DNA from: Paenibacillus glycanilyticus NBRC 16618
GTDB taxonomy: Bacteria; Bacillota; Bacilli; Paenibacillales; Paenibacillaceae
Direction of reading: 5' to 3'
Assembly (NCBI RefSeq): GCF_004000805.1
Contig: NZ_BILY01000039.1
Coordinates: forward strand, 1 to 64,000
DNA: 64,000 bases
A model generated the notes under the pieces. It was not told where the DNA came from, searched no databases, and worked only from the letters and a program-made list of their open reading frames with translations. The translations under genes and the position numbers were made by a program. Of the stretch, positions 1 through 7,899 are shown piece after piece; position 1 is the first letter of the stretch, and every line of letters starts with the position of its first letter.

Positions 1-75
1 ACTGCGCTTCTCAGCGAGCATGCCTTTTACTCCGCTCCGGCCCTGCCGCTCTTCAGCCGTTCAATCTGCCAAGGC

Positions 76-265
76 CAGATTGCATTTAATGCAGGATAAT
101 CGCCGCTTTCGCGCTACCTGCTCAAGTTATGCTGTATAGAATGCAGTATATTGGCCCTCCTCGAGGGCTTTTTGAACCAATTCGGCCGATTATCCTGCAT
201 TCCGTGCAGCGTACATCCTAGCAATGACCCTTCGAGGCTAATTATCCTGCATTCCGTGCAACGTA
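76..265. repeat. Four-palindrome intergenic repeat, copy 1 (diverged)
   Basis: The region before the first gene (1-404) holds no coding sequence I can support. It contains four short palindromes with a TGCA-N5-TGCA type core, centred near 87, 139, 202 and 254, so the centre distances are 52, 63 and 52 bp. Units 3 and 4 read as reverse complements of units 2 and 1, giving the whole element dyad symmetry. The same spacing is seen in three other elements of this window with a different core (TTGGA/TCCAA). Function unknown. Confidence 0.7.
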
Positions 266-404
266 GACGAAACGGAATTCCCACTAACCTATCCATTCGT
301 CCGACTAACCGGCCAGTCCATTTCTTATATTGCTCCAACTTGGGCCACATTGTATGATTTGATTAAGAATTGGATTTATATTCCATACGTTTGGAGAGGG
401 TAAA

Positions 405-806
405 ATGAGCGAGTTAACAGCAGCAAAAGCCAAGATAACGGGTTCATCTATCGTTTTGCTGGTTAAAGATATACAAGAGGCCTCATCGTTCTACCTCAAT
501 CTCGGGTTTACCTATGAAGAGATTGGCGGACATGTCCATGTAACAAGAGAAAATATAACCTTTATTCTGCACCCTGCCGTAAACAAGGATGACGTGCGGC
601 CAAATTCCGCTGTGCAAGGCGGCTTATATTTCGATGCTTTTGCTTACACGGATGCCGTGGACTTGCTCGCGGAAGAGTGCCTGGCTAAAGCTGTTGAGTT
701 TGTTAACGGCCCTAACTACTCGGAGCATTGGAGCGAATTTACCATTAAAGACGCCGATGGATACCGGATCGCTTTCGGAGGAGGAGTCTCCGGCCGGCCG
801 GAATAA
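405..806 (+). CDS. VOC (glyoxalase/bleomycin resistance-like) protein
   Basis: A 133-residue protein with the size and pattern of a single VOC module. The N-terminal part (about 14-55) has the IVLLVKDIQEASSFYLNLGF pattern typical of the first beta-alpha-beta-beta-beta unit, and the C-terminal part (about 105-128) has an EFTIKDADGYRIAFGG pattern that in this superfamily often carries a metal-binding Glu. VOC proteins include glyoxalase I, dioxygenases and antibiotic-binding proteins, so the substrate cannot be named. The ATG is preceded by a GGAGAGG ribosome binding site. It stands alone, between a repeat element and an unrelated secreted protein. Confidence 0.75.
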   Translation: MSELTAAKAKITGSSIVLLVKDIQEASSFYLNLGFTYEEIGGHVHVTRENITFILHPAVNKDDVRPNSAVQGGLYFDAFAYTDAVDLLAEECLAKAVEFVNGPNYSEHWSEFTIKDADGYRIAFGGGVSGRPE

Positions 807-897
807 AAATTTAGTTTAGCAATGAAACTTTTCGATACCCTTAACCGTCTACTTGGTGACTTCAATTTCCGAATTGATAACTAGGAGGCCACCCATC

Positions 898-2013
898 ATG
901 AAAAAACCTTTTAAAATGCTTACCATTGCCGTTGCCGGCTCCTGCCTGCTTGCCTTTACTCCCGCGCTGGCTATGGCAGCTGAATCCACCGCCGTACCCG
1001 TTGCCGTGACTGCAGAACCCATTACAGCAGTGCCAATCAGCGCGGTGCTTCCCGATACGCAAGCCGTTAAAGTAACAACGAAAGTGATTGAGGAATCCTC
1101 CGATCTGCTTACCGTAAAAATCTCCGTTCCCGTCATCAGCGGTATGCTCGATACTTCTTATCAAGATAAATTAAACGCCAGCATCGAGGAAAAAGCGACG
1201 AAGGAAATCGACAAGCTGAAAGCTCTCGCAGCAGATGACAAAAAGTCCGCGCAGGAGAACGATTATCCGTTCCGCGCTTACGAACTTAATGTAACCTACG
1301 AGCTGAAAGCCGACGGCAGCACGGCCGCGAAGGGGATTGTCTCCTTCACCGTGTCCACCTATGAGTACACCGGCGGCGCTCACGGCGGCACTGCCGTAGA
1401 AGGCTACAATATCGTAAACAGCCAGCAGGCTGCCGAGCTGACGCTTGAGCAGGCGCTTGGCGACGGCGGCTTTGCTGCAGCGAGCAGCGCGGTGCGTTAC
1501 GCCATCAGCAAAAATCCGGATAACTTCTTCCCGGACGCTATGACAACATTCAAAATCGGTGCCGATCATACCTACTTCGTAGACAGCAAAGGTACCGTGA
1601 ATCTGGTGTTCCAGCAATACGAGATTGCGCCTTATGCCGGCGGGATCATCAACATTCCAGTTGATGCCACCACCTCAGTTGGCCCAACTTTAACCTTGTC
1701 CACCAAGGATCTGACGGCCGGCCCGAACGGCGCTCATTACATCCCGCTTCGTAAAGCCGCGGAAGCGCTGGGCTACAAGGTAAAATGGAGCAACAAAACG
1801 CAAAGCGCGGAAATTTCCCGCGATGCGCAATGGACATCCGTAACCGTAGGCAAAAACAGCTACACCATTAATAAAATGGCTCCGGTTCAGCTGTTTGCCG
1901 CGCCTAAACTCATAAAAGGCTCGCTCTATGTGCCGGATGAATTTTTCAGCAAAATTCTTCACCTCGAGATGAAGAACAATACGACCGATAATTCGGTAAC
2001 GATCAAAGGGTAG
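898..2013 (+). CDS. Secreted RsiV/PdaC-like protein with copper amine oxidase N-terminal-type domain
   Basis: A 371-residue exported protein. I start at 898 because a perfect AGGAGG lies 8 bp upstream; an in-frame upstream ATG lacks one. Residues 1-27 form a signal peptide ending after an Ala-rich AMA-AES site. Residues about 50-260 resemble the paired DUF4163/DUF3298 region found in RsiV and PdaC (YELNVTYELKADG; YEYTGGAHGGTAVEGYN, the GGAHG motif being typical). Residues about 270-370 resemble the copper amine oxidase N-terminal (stalk) domain common in Paenibacillus wall proteins (YIPLRKAAEALGYKVKW). The role is likely extracytoplasmic or wall-associated; no catalytic polysaccharide deacetylase domain is present. 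It ends just before a strong terminator. Confidence 0.7.
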   Translation: MKKPFKMLTIAVAGSCLLAFTPALAMAAESTAVPVAVTAEPITAVPISAVLPDTQAVKVTTKVIEESSDLLTVKISVPVISGMLDTSYQDKLNASIEEKATKEIDKLKALAADDKKSAQENDYPFRAYELNVTYELKADGSTAAKGIVSFTVSTYEYTGGAHGGTAVEGYNIVNSQQAAELTLEQALGDGGFAAASSAVRYAISKNPDNFFPDAMTTFKIGADHTYFVDSKGTVNLVFQQYEIAPYAGGIINIPVDATTSVGPTLTLSTKDLTAGPNGAHYIPLRKAAEALGYKVKWSNKTQSAEISRDAQWTSVTVGKNSYTINKMAPVQLFAAPKLIKGSLYVPDEFFSKILHLEMKNNTTDNSVTIKG

Positions 2014-2053
2014 TTTGTACCGATATCGCGGAGCTGATCTACGATGCTCCAAC

Positions 2054-2091
2054 AAGCAAAGGGCTGTCTCATGAGACAGCCCTTTGCTTTG
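2054..2091 (+). terminator. Rho-independent terminator after the RsiV/PdaC-like gene
   Basis: Long near-perfect inverted repeat with arms AAGCAAAGGGCTGTCTC and GAGACAGCCCTTTGCTT, 40 bp downstream of the stop. The U-tract is poor, but the stem is very strong and could act in both directions. Confidence 0.75.
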
Positions 2092-2105
2092 CTTCTTAGC
2101 GTACT

Positions 2106-2295
2106 TACATTGGATTCTCTACAGTGAAATCGGACTGAAAGGCGCACAATTTACGCTACGTTGGATTCACTCCAACAAATAGCCCCGGAATGAGCCACTA
2201 TCGTTCAAAAATGGTCAATTATAATGGAGTCCATCCAGCGTAGATCAAGTAACCAGCCAAAAGCTGCCCGTTATGCTGGAGGAAATCCACTGTAG
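2106..2295. repeat. Four-palindrome intergenic repeat, copy 2
   Basis: Four short palindromes of the form TGGA-N5-TCCA (unit 1 degenerate) centred near 2117, 2168, 2231 and 2283 (distances 51, 63, 52). Units 1-2 begin TACRTTGGAT; units 3-4 end with RYGTAG, that is, the opposite orientation. It lies between convergent genes. See the other copies at 76, 48741 and 57946. Confidence 0.8.
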
Positions 2296-2320
2296 CGTGG
2301 CCGCGATTAGCTGGATAACA

Positions 2321-2482
2321 ACAAACCACCCCTGACTTTCATCAAGGGGACGGTTTGCGTCTTGACGACAAAAGACAACGTGGACGACATCCACAATGTC
2401 TTTGCATCTTGACGACACCGTGAACCACATCCGAAATATCTTTGCGTCTTGACGACAAACCACCCCTGACTTTCATCAAGGG
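2321..2482. repeat. Short tandem/flanking direct repeats next to a duplicated terminator arm
   Basis: A 28-bp segment beginning ACAAACCACCCCTGACTTTC occurs at 2321-2349 and again at 2455-2482. Between them the motif TTTGCGTCTTGACGACAAA recurs three times (2354, 2401 with one change, 2441). The array is too short and irregular to be CRISPR. It looks like local duplication around the terminator of the SLH gene. Confidence 0.6.
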
Positions 2483-2488
2483 TGGTTT
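2457..2488 (-). terminator. Terminator-like hairpin after the SLH/cohesin anchor
   Basis: Inverted repeat AAACCACCC...GGGTGGTTT starting 5 bp beyond the stop codon of the minus-strand SLH protein. The stem is strong and followed by only a short U-run. Confidence 0.6.
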
Positions 2489-2492
2489 GAGT

Positions 2493-4196
2493 CTAATAAA
2501 GCTCGTTATACAACGAATGAAGAACCTTAGCCGCCTCGGCGCGGGTTAAGTTGTTCTGAGGAGTCAGGTAACCGTTGCTGCCGTTAATGATGCCCGAAGC
2601 AATCAGCTTCTCTACGCTTGGCTTCGCGTAAGCCGCTACCTTGGCGGCATCCTTGTAGCCGGATAGCGCTGCCGTCTCCTTCAGCGGATGACCGGCTGCC
2701 GCAAAGGCACGGTCGAGCAGCACCATCATATCCTGGCGGGAGATCGACGCCCCCGGATTAAACTTGCCGTCACCCGAGCCGCTTGCGAGACCAAGCGCTT
2801 GAGCAGCCATAACCGCTTCATAGTAATAAGCCTTGGACGTGACGTCCTTGAAGCCCATGCCCGTCGACTCCGCATGCTTGGCCAGTACGCCTACCAGCAG
2901 CTTCGTGAAATCCGCTCTCGTAATATTAGCGTTTGGCGAGAACGTATCGGCGGTTGTGCCGTTAATAATGCCGCGGATCGCCAGCGCTTCAATGTCCTGA
3001 CGCGCCCACGATGACGTTGTGTCCTTGAAGGCTTTGCTGCCGTTCACAATCGTATACAAGCTGAAATGCGTGGTGGAGAAGCTCATTTCACCGTTTTCCG
3101 CGTGGAAGCGTCCTGTCGGCACAATCTGCAGCTTGCCGTTGCCGTCGACATAAGCGGCAACAATCAGATCCGCGTTTACTTTCTCCGTCGGAGACAACGT
3201 GAACGGAAGCACGACCTGAACAGGCGCCTGCTCGTTCTTCCATTCAATCGCTTTGCCATTCAGTTCAAAATGCAGCTCCAGCACCGGGCGGCTGCCTGCT
3301 TGCTGTTGGGCGGAAGCCGGCAGCGTTGCCGGATCGACCTGTTTTACGCGTAGCGTCAAGCTTTGAGCAGAGCCAAGCTGGCCGGCCGGGATGACATGAT
3401 CCGGAATGGTAACCGTACCAAACGGCGTATTGATCTCAACCTGGCGTTTCTCGTCGGCGTTGAACAGAGAGTATGGCAGCTGGAACGCAATTTCCTTCGC
3501 GCCGCCTACATCCGTGCTCTTCACTTCGAAGGAAACGATTTTAATATTTTGGCTGTTCAGAGCCGCATGCTCCAGGGCTTCCAGAGCTTTCGTATTGTCG
3601 ATCACATGCGTGTAAACGTTGGAATCCGATCCACCCGTATTGCCTGTGCCCGTATTTCCGCCATTGCCCGGATCAGGTGTCCCCCCGCCCGGTGTATTCG
3701 AAGCTGAACGCGTAATTTGCAACGTTTGATTAGGAGTGAGGCTCTCGCTGGTGGCCCCGCCCGTTCCGGTCAATCTCGTCAGAGATGTCTCTGCCAAGGT
3801 AACAACGGCAGCCGCGCTGTCCGTGTAAGTAAAGGTAAGCGTACAAGCCGTAAAGCTTCCCGAAAAATGGTTCGATGTATCAAAAAATCCAAAATAGCTG
3901 ATGCCGTTCTTTTCTTTCATGGATACTTGCGAGGCACTGCCGATTGCTTGCGAATAAGTTACCGATTTTAACTGTACATGGCTGTCCGTCTTGATACCAA
4001 ACTCCGCGCTGCTAAATGGAGTCTGCGAATTGAGAACGAGATCAACCGAGAAGGAGGAGGCATTCTTGTCGACTTCGATCGCTTGCTTCGAGAATTGAAC
4101 CGTAGAAGAATCGGCCGCAAAAGCCAAGGCGTTAAACGGGAGAACCAGGAAGCAGATAAACAGCAGACCTGCTAACAATTTCTTTTTCATCATCAT
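2493..4196 (-). CDS. Secreted cohesin-type protein with three C-terminal SLH domains (cell-surface anchor)
   Basis: A 567-residue exported protein. Three consecutive ATG codons lie at the start; the second or third sits best behind the GAGGAG site. Residues 1-28 are a signal peptide. Residues about 30-163 are an all-beta module resembling a cohesin (SVDLVLNS..., then LTFTYTDSAAAVVTL). A Gly/Pro/Thr linker follows (about 168-192), then a beta-rich region (about 200-380) and three SLH repeats (about 385-567, with WARQDIEALAIRGIINGT and ITRADFTKLL). SLH domains bind pyruvylated secondary cell wall polymer, so the protein should display its cohesin-like module on the surface. The neighbouring phosphoesterase bears a dockerin, its plausible partner. 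The cohesin call rests on pattern recognition. Confidence 0.75.
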   Translation of the reverse strand: MMMKKKLLAGLLFICFLVLPFNALAFAADSSTVQFSKQAIEVDKNASSFSVDLVLNSQTPFSSAEFGIKTDSHVQLKSVTYSQAIGSASQVSMKEKNGISYFGFFDTSNHFSGSFTACTLTFTYTDSAAAVVTLAETSLTRLTGTGGATSESLTPNQTLQITRSASNTPGGGTPDPGNGGNTGTGNTGGSDSNVYTHVIDNTKALEALEHAALNSQNIKIVSFEVKSTDVGGAKEIAFQLPYSLFNADEKRQVEINTPFGTVTIPDHVIPAGQLGSAQSLTLRVKQVDPATLPASAQQQAGSRPVLELHFELNGKAIEWKNEQAPVQVVLPFTLSPTEKVNADLIVAAYVDGNGKLQIVPTGRFHAENGEMSFSTTHFSLYTIVNGSKAFKDTTSSWARQDIEALAIRGIINGTTADTFSPNANITRADFTKLLVGVLAKHAESTGMGFKDVTSKAYYYEAVMAAQALGLASGSGDGKFNPGASISRQDMMVLLDRAFAAAGHPLKETAALSGYKDAAKVAAYAKPSVEKLIASGIINGSNGYLTPQNNLTRAEAAKVLHSLYNELY

Positions 4197-4219
4197 GAAC
4201 TCCTCATGGGTTTAAAATA

Positions 4220-4249
4220 CAGGAAAAGGCGGCGAGGCGCCTTTTCCTG
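4220..4249 (-). terminator. Terminator-like hairpin after the dockerin phosphoesterase
   Basis: Inverted repeat CAGGAAAAGGCG...GCGCCTTTTCCTG in the 67-bp gap between the phosphoesterase stop and the SLH gene start, so the two minus-strand genes are probably only partly co-transcribed. Confidence 0.55.
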
Positions 4250-4263
4250 CTGCTAATAAGTGC

Positions 4264-6459
4264 TTACTTGCCTTGGAAAATATGAAGGATAATAATCGTG
4301 AAGTCCGTCAAGTCGACCTTGCCGTCGAAGTTCACGTCCGCCAGCTTCGATGTTGCCCAGTCAGCGTCAGTCGAGCTTGCGCGGTAATGATCGATTGCGA
4401 CCGACAAGTCGGCTGAAGTCAGCGTACCGTCCTTGTACAGGTCCGTAATATCTTTGTAGGAACGGATTAGGATGGAGGATGGCAATTTATCGAAAATAGC
4501 GCCCAGATCGGTATTCTCCGAGCTGGTGTTCACGACAACTTTATCAAGCTGAACATCCGCTTGAACGTTGTCTACATCCGGATTAACCGGTTTGAACGTC
4601 AGCTTGATCAGATCCGTGAACTCGGTGAGCGTAATCGGATGCTCTTGGAAGCCCGCGATCACGCGTACCGTGCCCGGCTCGACTTCATTGGCCTGCAGGA
4701 AGCCGTTTGTTTTGTCCAGAAGCTCTGCCCCTGTCGCCGGATCAAACGTAAACTTCGACGCATCAAACTTGAACGTTACATCAAGCACATTGACCTTGTC
4801 GGATTTGCCAAGAGCCAGATAGAACTCTGCCCCCGGACTTTCCTCCTTTATAATCGTATCCTGCTTCGCGTGAATCTTCACCATCGTTCCGACTACCACG
4901 TCAAATGTACCTGTGTAAGGAACGCCGGCAACCGTATAAGTAACCGTGACATGCTTCGTGCCTTTTGTTGCGGAATCAAAGCCGGTGATCGTTACTTGGT
5001 CAAGCGGCAATGCGGTTTTGGAGCCGTCAAGGTTGATTTTGCTGACCGTCAGGCCCGTTGTGTCCAGAAGCTCGCCTACCCCGTAGCTCTTTTTCGTTGG
5101 AGGCGTTGTTACTTCAAGACCCGACATGTCCGTGTGAACCATCGTGTAAGTGTCCACTTTAGCCATGGTGTCCGTGCGGTAAGTATCTACGGAAATCGAG
5201 TTATGGTCGATGTTGATCATCGAGAAGGTTGGAACCTTCAGCTGGCTCTTCACATCGGAGTAGTAGTCGTTCAGCGTTGTTTTCAGATCGTAGTACTTAC
5301 TACCGGAAGCGGAGTTCGCAGTCAGGTACATGATCCCTTTCGGGTTAACGAAAACGCCGTTGTCCATCGCTTGGCCTTTGATCGCCTGGTCGCCTTCCAT
5401 TTGGTACGTCTTCACGTAGGAATGGTCATGGCCCATAAAGACAAGGTCGATGTCCAGCTTATCGAATACCGGGAACAGAACTTGGCGAAGGTTAAGAATC
5501 GATGCATCCGTAGAATGGTTGGCCGGGCTGTAGATGGAGTGGTGGAACGTGACGATTTTCCATCTTGCATCCGGATTCGCTTCAATCGCGTTTTTCATAA
5601 ATGTCTCGTGCTCCGCGCTATTAGCGGAGTTTGTATTTAATACCATAAACAAAGTCTCGCCGTACGTATAGTAGTAGTCGCCGCCGGCAACGGTCGTACC
5701 GTATTGAGCCGACTCATTCGGCTGGTTGTAGTGGTACTTGTAGTTTACCGCGCCGTCATGGTTGCCGACAACGGTTGCAACCGGCAGATTGTGAAGCTGA
5801 GCCGGGCTCAGGAAGCCGCTGTACTCGGATTCGCTGGAAGCGGTGTTGACTTGGTCACCGGCCGACATAATATAGCTCATGTCCGGGAACATTTGAGTCG
5901 CTTTCGTCAGCGTGTTCGCCCAGCCTGCTGCATCCGTCGTTGCGTTGCCGCTAGCGCCGATCTGAGGGTCGCCTACGAACATGACGCTGAAATCATGGGA
6001 GTCTTTCGTGCTGAAGTCATATGCCGTGCTCCAATGCTCGTCCAGACCGTCACCTACGCGGTATACATAATCGGTTGATTCCTGAAGTCCCGTGATCGTA
6101 GCTTTGTTGGAGAAAAAGCCAGTCACCGCAGCCGAGGATGTACCGTTAAACGAAGCAGCCGTTGCGGCAGGAAATACGCCGTCAACCACATCCGCTTTTT
6201 TCGCGATCTGAACAACCGTGCCTAGCGGCTGCGTTGCTGCCGAATACCAAGTCAGGTTGACCTGCGATTCGTCCGCGCCGGGGTTAAGCAGAATGTTGCT
6301 CACCGTGTACGGATCAACCGCTTGCGCGCTGACACCTGTGCCCGGCTCATCCGCCGCGTTAACGAGCGTTGCCGTCAGTGACGTGGCGAGTACAGAAGCG
6401 ACCAGTACGGAGTACAGTCCTTTGCGCACGCCTTTTTGTTGCTTCAAAACGTTAAACAA
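4264..6459 (-). CDS. Secreted purple-acid-phosphatase-like metallophosphoesterase with Ig-like, cohesin-like and dockerin modules
   Basis: A 731-residue exported enzyme; TTG start behind GGGAGGG. Residues 1-36 are a signal peptide and about 48-150 an N-terminal fibronectin-like domain as in purple acid phosphatases. The calcineurin-type core (about 155-425) shows GDPQ (163), GD (201), GNHD (232), HH (306) and GHDH (343), the dinuclear-metal ligand motifs. A bacterial Ig-like domain (about 445-525) is followed by a cohesin-like module (about 527-667) and a C-terminal dockerin (about 669-731). The dockerin has one imperfect calcium loop (DLYKDGTLTSAD) and one canonical loop (DVNFDGKVDLTD). The likely function is hydrolysis of extracellular phosphoesters while docked on the surface. 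The SLH/cohesin gene follows directly. Exact substrate unknown. Confidence 0.82.
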   Translation of the reverse strand: MFNVLKQQKGVRKGLYSVLVASVLATSLTATLVNAADEPGTGVSAQAVDPYTVSNILLNPGADESQVNLTWYSAATQPLGTVVQIAKKADVVDGVFPAATAASFNGTSSAAVTGFFSNKATITGLQESTDYVYRVGDGLDEHWSTAYDFSTKDSHDFSVMFVGDPQIGASGNATTDAAGWANTLTKATQMFPDMSYIMSAGDQVNTASSESEYSGFLSPAQLHNLPVATVVGNHDGAVNYKYHYNQPNESAQYGTTVAGGDYYYTYGETLFMVLNTNSANSAEHETFMKNAIEANPDARWKIVTFHHSIYSPANHSTDASILNLRQVLFPVFDKLDIDLVFMGHDHSYVKTYQMEGDQAIKGQAMDNGVFVNPKGIMYLTANSASGSKYYDLKTTLNDYYSDVKSQLKVPTFSMINIDHNSISVDTYRTDTMAKVDTYTMVHTDMSGLEVTTPPTKKSYGVGELLDTTGLTVSKINLDGSKTALPLDQVTITGFDSATKGTKHVTVTYTVAGVPYTGTFDVVVGTMVKIHAKQDTIIKEESPGAEFYLALGKSDKVNVLDVTFKFDASKFTFDPATGAELLDKTNGFLQANEVEPGTVRVIAGFQEHPITLTEFTDLIKLTFKPVNPDVDNVQADVQLDKVVVNTSSENTDLGAIFDKLPSSILIRSYKDITDLYKDGTLTSADLSVAIDHYRASSTDADWATSKLADVNFDGKVDLTDFTIIILHIFQGK

Positions 6460-6630
6460 TGTAATACCCTCCCACTTTTTGATTGCCTTGACCTGTGAGG
6501 CTTGTCTATCCCAGGCATCATAAAAACCTTAGTGGTTAAATGTTTTGGCAATGTTATCCTCATGGTGAAGTATTTGTAAAATCCTGTCGTACCTTCATGA
6601 AATCTATACACTAAGCATCGCAATTCCGTC

Positions 6631-7740
6631 CTATAAAAACGCACGCTGAATCAGCCAGATCAGACCAAACACCGAAATCGTCGCCGACATGGCCGGCATG
6701 GTCCAACGAATCCGGCGGGCATAATGAATAACCGGATATAGCAGCAAGACAATCATCAGCTGACCGAACTCGATGCCCACGTTAAACGTCAGCAGCGATG
6801 CCGCCATTTGCCCCCCGTCCAGCCTCATCTCCGACAGCGTAGCCGCAAAGCCGCACCCATGAATCAGACCAAAGCCGAAGGCCAGGAACAGATTATGCTT
6901 GCTCGCGTTTTTGTTCAGAATGCTGTTCAAGGCCACATAGATGATACTCAGCGCGATCACCGACTCGACCAGCTTGCCCGGCAGATGAATAACGCCAAAG
7001 CCGGCCAGCAGGAGCGTTACCGTATGGGCTGCGGTAAATGCCGTCACGACGCCAAGAATCTGCTTCATCGAACGCGCGCCGATCAAGAGGCTAAGCACGA
7101 ACAAAATATGGTCATAACCCGTAATCAGATGCTCGATGCCAAGAATGAAGAACTGCTTCACCGCGCGGAGCAGACTGATTTTCCCCAGCTCCACTTCCCG
7201 TTTGTCGAAGTTTAAGACATAGCTTTGCTTATCGCTGCCGTCCTGCTTAAGGTCCAGCGTCACGTAGTTCATGTGCCATTGATCCACGTCATCGTAGATC
7301 GGCTGGTAGTCGAGTACGAAATGCTCCGGCTTGCCCGAAAGGTCGAAGCGAAGGATCGCTTCCGCATACGGCTGATCCCTAGCTACCGTTGCTTCCAGCG
7401 TCAGCAAGGAACCTTCCAGCGGCAGGCTGTCCGCATACAAATGGATTTTGTCCAAAAGGTAAGCTGCCACGTCGTCCTTATGCTCGGTAACGAACTTCTG
7501 CAGCACTTCCGGCGAAAAGTCGCCTACATCCGGGTCGTTCGGAGCGACGGCAAGGCGAAGATCGTACATATCGATCCGAAGATCATAAGCAATCGAGCCA
7601 TCCTTCAGCCCAATATCGGAATACGCGACACTGTTGCCGCTATGCGCGAATGCAGCCTTCCCCCCGCCTAATCCGGCAACGAGCAGGAACAGACCCAGCA
7701 TGCTTGCCGCAAGCAGCCGGCGGATCCTCTTACGGTTCAT
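6631..7740 (-). CDS. HupE/UreJ_2-family membrane protein with an extracytoplasmic domain
   Basis: A 369-residue protein. Residues 1-33 are a signal sequence ending near AFAHS. An extracytoplasmic beta-rich region spans about 34-180. The C-terminal half (about 185-369) has six or so membrane segments with the family's histidine-rich motifs (GIEHLITGYDHILFVLSLL, FTAAHTVTLLLA, FGLIHGCGFA, FNVGIEFGQL). HupE/UreJ relatives are linked to nickel or other metal transport; in the long HupE_UreJ_2 forms the function is not settled. It lies upstream of the phosphoesterase on the same strand, separated by 170 bp. A link to metal supply for that metalloenzyme is conceivable but only inferred. Confidence 0.75.
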   Translation of the reverse strand: MNRKRIRRLLAASMLGLFLLVAGLGGGKAAFAHSGNSVAYSDIGLKDGSIAYDLRIDMYDLRLAVAPNDPDVGDFSPEVLQKFVTEHKDDVAAYLLDKIHLYADSLPLEGSLLTLEATVARDQPYAEAILRFDLSGKPEHFVLDYQPIYDDVDQWHMNYVTLDLKQDGSDKQSYVLNFDKREVELGKISLLRAVKQFFILGIEHLITGYDHILFVLSLLIGARSMKQILGVVTAFTAAHTVTLLLAGFGVIHLPGKLVESVIALSIIYVALNSILNKNASKHNLFLAFGFGLIHGCGFAATLSEMRLDGGQMAASLLTFNVGIEFGQLMIVLLLYPVIHYARRIRWTMPAMSATISVFGLIWLIQRAFL

Positions 7741-7899
7741 AGTCGAAATAACCTCCAGTTCATGTCTACTCTTGTCCTATCGTATAGGTGAATTGTTAAT
7801 GGAATTGGTTTATTCCTTTAATAAATTGTAAATTAATCCCTAATTAACAATTCATTATTATGATGGGGACAAGATCGAAGGACACGGAGGGAATCTTCA

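Noticed and set aside
2245-2463. Short minus-strand frame with repeated VCRQDAK-like peptides
   Set aside because: The repeats come from the tandem DNA motif; there is no RBS and part lies in the terminator and palindrome element.
2321-2482. CRISPR-like array
   Set aside because: Only three partial copies of a 19-bp motif with unequal spacing (47 and 40 bp) and no cas genes.
4561-5640. Long open frame on the plus strand
   Set aside because: It is antisense to the phosphoesterase, has no domain, no RBS and Arg/His-rich composition typical of shadow frames.
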